64,000 bases of DNA from Tubulanus polymorphus (Eukaryota; Nemertea; Palaeonemertea; Tubulaniformes; Tubulanidae), in the NCBI RefSeq assembly GCF_964204645.1, contig NW_027437440.1:62001-126000 (forward strand), in the 5' to 3' direction. Positions 61,153-64,000 of the stretch are shown in pieces (the stretch's first letter is position 1; every line of letters begins with the position of its first letter). The position numbers and the translations under genes were made by a program. The notes below the pieces were generated by a model. That model was not told the origin of the DNA and searched no databases. It saw only the letters and a list, made by a program, of their open reading frames with translations.

Positions 61153-62645
61153 GTTGATTTTTGTTATTTTTGAGAATGTCAACAATCCCAACAATAATTG
61201 TATATATAAAGCGTTTGATAAAAAAATATCATTTCCTCACTCTTGTAACATGATGAAGTCGATTTTCGGTGTCTTGTGTTAATTTACGGTGATATTTGCG
61301 GGTCTGACTATTTCAGATGGCTGGGAGTCACCTTCATTTCGGTCAACGAATTATACATTTAGACTTCACCTACGATGTAACGTAGCCCAATACACTGGGT
61401 TCGAATCCCGTAAATCGTTCCACGAATTCGGTCCTTCAGCGCAATTCGTTCAAACAAAATTCCAATTTTTTGTCTGAATGAAATTCAAATTAATGACCAA
61501 TAGAAACTTATTTCCAATCAGGAGATCGGCTATCCAAAAGGAAATTCCTTAAAAAGTCCTCCCAAATTACATTCAACTTGGAAGAAAAATAAAAACTAAA
61601 ACCATTAAAATATATGTACCAGACAAACTTTTTTATTTCATAAATTTTTAAATTTGAATAAACATGTACATAGTTCTGATTAAATTGGATTACAACACGG
61701 TCTTACAGCATTTTAATAGTGCATACGGTGCAGATGATGTTAGGTGACATTGAGTACAATATGGTGAATATTACAAGTCATTGATATACAAATAATGGTG
61801 ATTGTCAAACATTTCTCTACAACGATCGGGTTACTAAGATATAAAAAATTATTATGTGTAAAAAGTTAAAAAGCAAACCAAAATGGCCAAATTAGCTCAC
61901 CTGTTGCCGAAGTGTGCAGAAAATAGATGTTATCAAATTACCTACCTCCAATTATGCAGTCAGAAAGTCCAGACGGACTTTCAGACTGTATGAACATAAA
62001 ATACTTAAAAGCAGTTCAGTGATAGAAGAGTTTCGAAAGTAAATACTACAGTAGACTCCGCCTATGTCGGATCCATATCAGTCTCGGATTCATTTAGCTC
62101 GGATTGAATTTCTGGTCTCTTTGCTTCATATTTCATTCAAAATAGCCTTGCATATGTCGGAATATGTGATTACGCTGAAATGAAATGAAGTGGTTTGCCC
62201 CAATAATATCTGTAATTCCGGTGACGCGCGCCTGCCTATAGGCATACGATTATATCGAAAAACAGTACAGGGAGGCTTATTCGTACTGGTGTATATATGC
62301 TGTTTGCGAGGCCATGTCAACACGACAAGTCAACATGTCAACACAACACTCATCAGCTTATAAGTTATTATACTGTACTATAGGCCTAGATAGATAAAAC
62401 AGAAAACAAGACTACTGTGTCAGTGTCTGTCACACATGCTCTTCGTGCGACGTTTTGGTCCGTAATTTCGTTAATAATCGGTTGATCTGTAAATATTATG
62501 CATCAATTTGTTCAGTAAGGAATTTGCAAAAGGGTAGAGAGACATTAAAATTACGGTAAAAGATAAACAATACACCACTATATTCAGAGAACTTTTCCTT
62601 CCACCAGACGCACCACTTAGTTCTTGACTTCAATTCGTATTCATC
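61153..62645. other. no intact gene; host-type DNA with transposon end
   Basis: AT-rich; short frames only. A sequence beginning CAGTAGACTCCGCCTATGTCGG at 62050 is preceded by TA and resembles the terminal repeat of pogo/Tigger-type Tc1-mariner transposons, with a further TCGGATTCATTTAGCTCGGATT repeat. The other end was not found. Confidence 0.4.
62050..62112 (+). mobile_element. solo pogo/Tigger-like terminal repeat
   Basis: CAGTAGACTCCGC...TCGGA after a TA dinucleotide, as in Tc1/mariner-type pogo elements. No transposase frame is nearby. Confidence 0.35.
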
Positions 62646-63762
62646 ATGTGTTCGGATATGCTGAAATATTTTGCCTATAATGGATGTGTTGTGATGCCTG
62701 TAGTGTACGACAATGTGTTGGCTGTGGATATCGAGAGATACGTGTTCCCTATTGTAGATAATGACATGTATATGGCAACGTGTAACTATAAAAGTCGTAA
62801 AGTGTCTGTAAAACTGAATTTGAACAAATTACCCGAGGACACGATTGAAGATATTGTTGCGAATGCCTACGAAAAATCATGTTCGCTGCAGATGGAAAGG
62901 GATTACACCGTTGGAAGAACAACTGCGAGGATATGGTGCCCCCGCTCCCTATCAAACGATGATCAACGAGAATTATTGCACGAGTTGAATTATGACCTTG
63001 AAAGTGTTTTCTTGAATGTCGTGCTGACTTCGAATTCATTTGTCCCAACTATGGTCACGGCGTTAACTCAAGAACCCATAATAGAAGAGGTTTGGTTACG
63101 ACATCCTTATGGGATCCTCATAGATTCAAGTAACTATACTAGAGTTGTGAAAGCCAAATGTGAAGTTGATCCATATTTGGATATTACTTCAGAATATATG
63201 GAAATGGACAAAGATGAGATCAGAAAGAAGTTTAATGCAAATTTAGAAGACACATGTACACAACAGGATATGAAATTTGGTGCAGGTGAGACGTATTACA
63301 AGAGGGGTGAGGATATCCATACACCCTATGCCCTGGCTTGTAGTGTAGCCTCTGGTAGAAACTGCGAATATCAAGATTGCAAATTCAACATCAATGTGGA
63401 CATGCATCAGTATAAGATGGAGAACTATGATCCAAATGAACCGATTCCTGACAGAAATGCCCTTAACAATACTACAAATAGTAGTGTGGGGGATAATCCA
63501 GACCCAGCATTAGTGAATTTGATCGGCGTTGTACCTGCTGGTGCTGAAGCCTCTAAAATGTGTTAACAATAATCAAAAACATGTGTTCTGTCATTCGGAC
63601 AGTGAATGGATCCTGGACTCGCATTTTGTTAAGTTAACAGGACAGTGCAAAGCAACCTGTCGGTTTGGCAAAAGTTCGATAAGGCATAAGCAATTACTGC
63701 GAGAAGCCGTGTTCCGAAATCCGAATCCCGTGAACAGACCTCGACCAAGAAACCCAGAATGA
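62646..63762 (+). CDS. unidentified protein, 306 aa, possible frameshifted C-terminal extension
   Basis: ATG at 62646; the first frame ends with TAA at 63564-63566 (306 aa). A second frame from about 63529 to 63762 reads on with a Cys/His-rich (CVNNNQKHVFCH, CKATC) and basic, Pro-rich ending, and it looks more protein-like than the first frame's last residues. A +1 or -1 shift near 63530-63565 would give about 371 aa. The N-terminal part is beta-rich and mixed, without motifs I recognise. It is followed by AACTTCC hairpins that mark viral gene ends. Whether the shift is a mutation, an assembly error or programmed cannot be told here. Confidence 0.5.
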
Positions 63763-63867
63763 AATAGACTTGTATATTTTGAAACAATTTATTGTATCAT
63801 TATAATCAATTTACATTTGTAATAATACACAAACTTTAATCAATATTTCAGCCTTTTTTCTAAGTCC

Positions 63868-63907
63868 TAACTTCCTGTTTCTCAAATCATGACCAAACAG
63901 GAAGTTA
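63868..63907. repeat. 13-bp AACTTCC hairpin at gene end
   Basis: TAACTTCCTGTTT at 63868-63880 pairs perfectly with AAACAGGAAGTTA at 63895-63907 around a 14-nt loop. It is preceded by TTTTTTCTAAGTCC and followed by the AAATTTTCTAAGTCCATTTGTAC block at 63933-63955, then another AACTTCCTG near 63973. Confidence 0.8.
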
Positions 63908-64000
63908 AAAATATGTAGGTGAATTTCGTGAAAATTTTCTAAGTCCATTTGTACAGGAAAATAAAGTTCGTAACTTCCTGTTCAGAGTGTCAAACATAAG

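Noticed and set aside
1-64000. tRNA, rRNA and prokaryotic signals
   Set aside because: No cloverleaf, rRNA core or Shine-Dalgarno pattern was recognised by eye; start contexts and introns are eukaryotic.

Overview
The window looks like animal (most likely marine invertebrate) chromosomal DNA carrying a large integrated, partly decayed herpesvirus-like element. The recognisable core genes are a family B DNA polymerase (9925-16668), an archaeo-eukaryotic primase fused to an SF2 helicase (31419-34784), a UL5-like SF1 helicase (37909-42402) and a PD-(D/E)xK alkaline-nuclease-like protein (42635-44773). Together they form a herpesvirus-type replication and recombination set. The closest known relatives are probably malacoherpesviruses, but that placement rests on gene content and needs a homology search. 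Evidence that this is integrated DNA and not a free virus: a LINE retrotransposon fragment with a 7-bp target-site duplication sits inside an intron; short DNA-transposon ends and many animal-type interspersed repeats lie between virus-like genes; several genes are spliced; and at least three virus-like genes (two membrane proteins and a primase paralogue) carry stops or frameshifts.

Layout. 1-17.4 kb is a dense block of virus-like genes: unidentified proteins that may be structural, a possible Ulp1-like peptidase, and the giant polymerase. 17.5-31.4 kb is gene-poor. It holds a two-exon zinc-finger gene with an acidic minisatellite, a primase pseudogene in its intron, a 395-bp tandem duplication, and a dense array of interspersed repeats with eight copies of a hairpin element; one Cys-rich gene sits at 28.5-29.1 kb. 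31.4-52.7 kb is again gene-dense: primase-helicase, broken glycoprotein-like gene, SF1 helicase, nuclease, broken small PPPY membrane protein, TQT-repeat protein, polytopic membrane protein, zinc-cluster protein, activator-like protein and a spliced pseudo-protease. 52.7-56.0 kb is repeat DNA. 56.1-60.4 kb is a three-exon Ulp1/SENP-type protease gene. 60.4-64 kb holds small or frameshifted genes and host-type sequence.

A striking shared signature is a short motif, TAACTTCC / GGAAGTTA, often in inverted pairs forming hairpins and often next to an AAATTTTCTAAGTCC block. It occurs roughly forty times in untranslated regions and introns of the virus-like genes and is nearly absent from the repeat deserts. 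It links the spliced genes to the same element as the polymerase and suggests a common regulatory or RNA-processing system.
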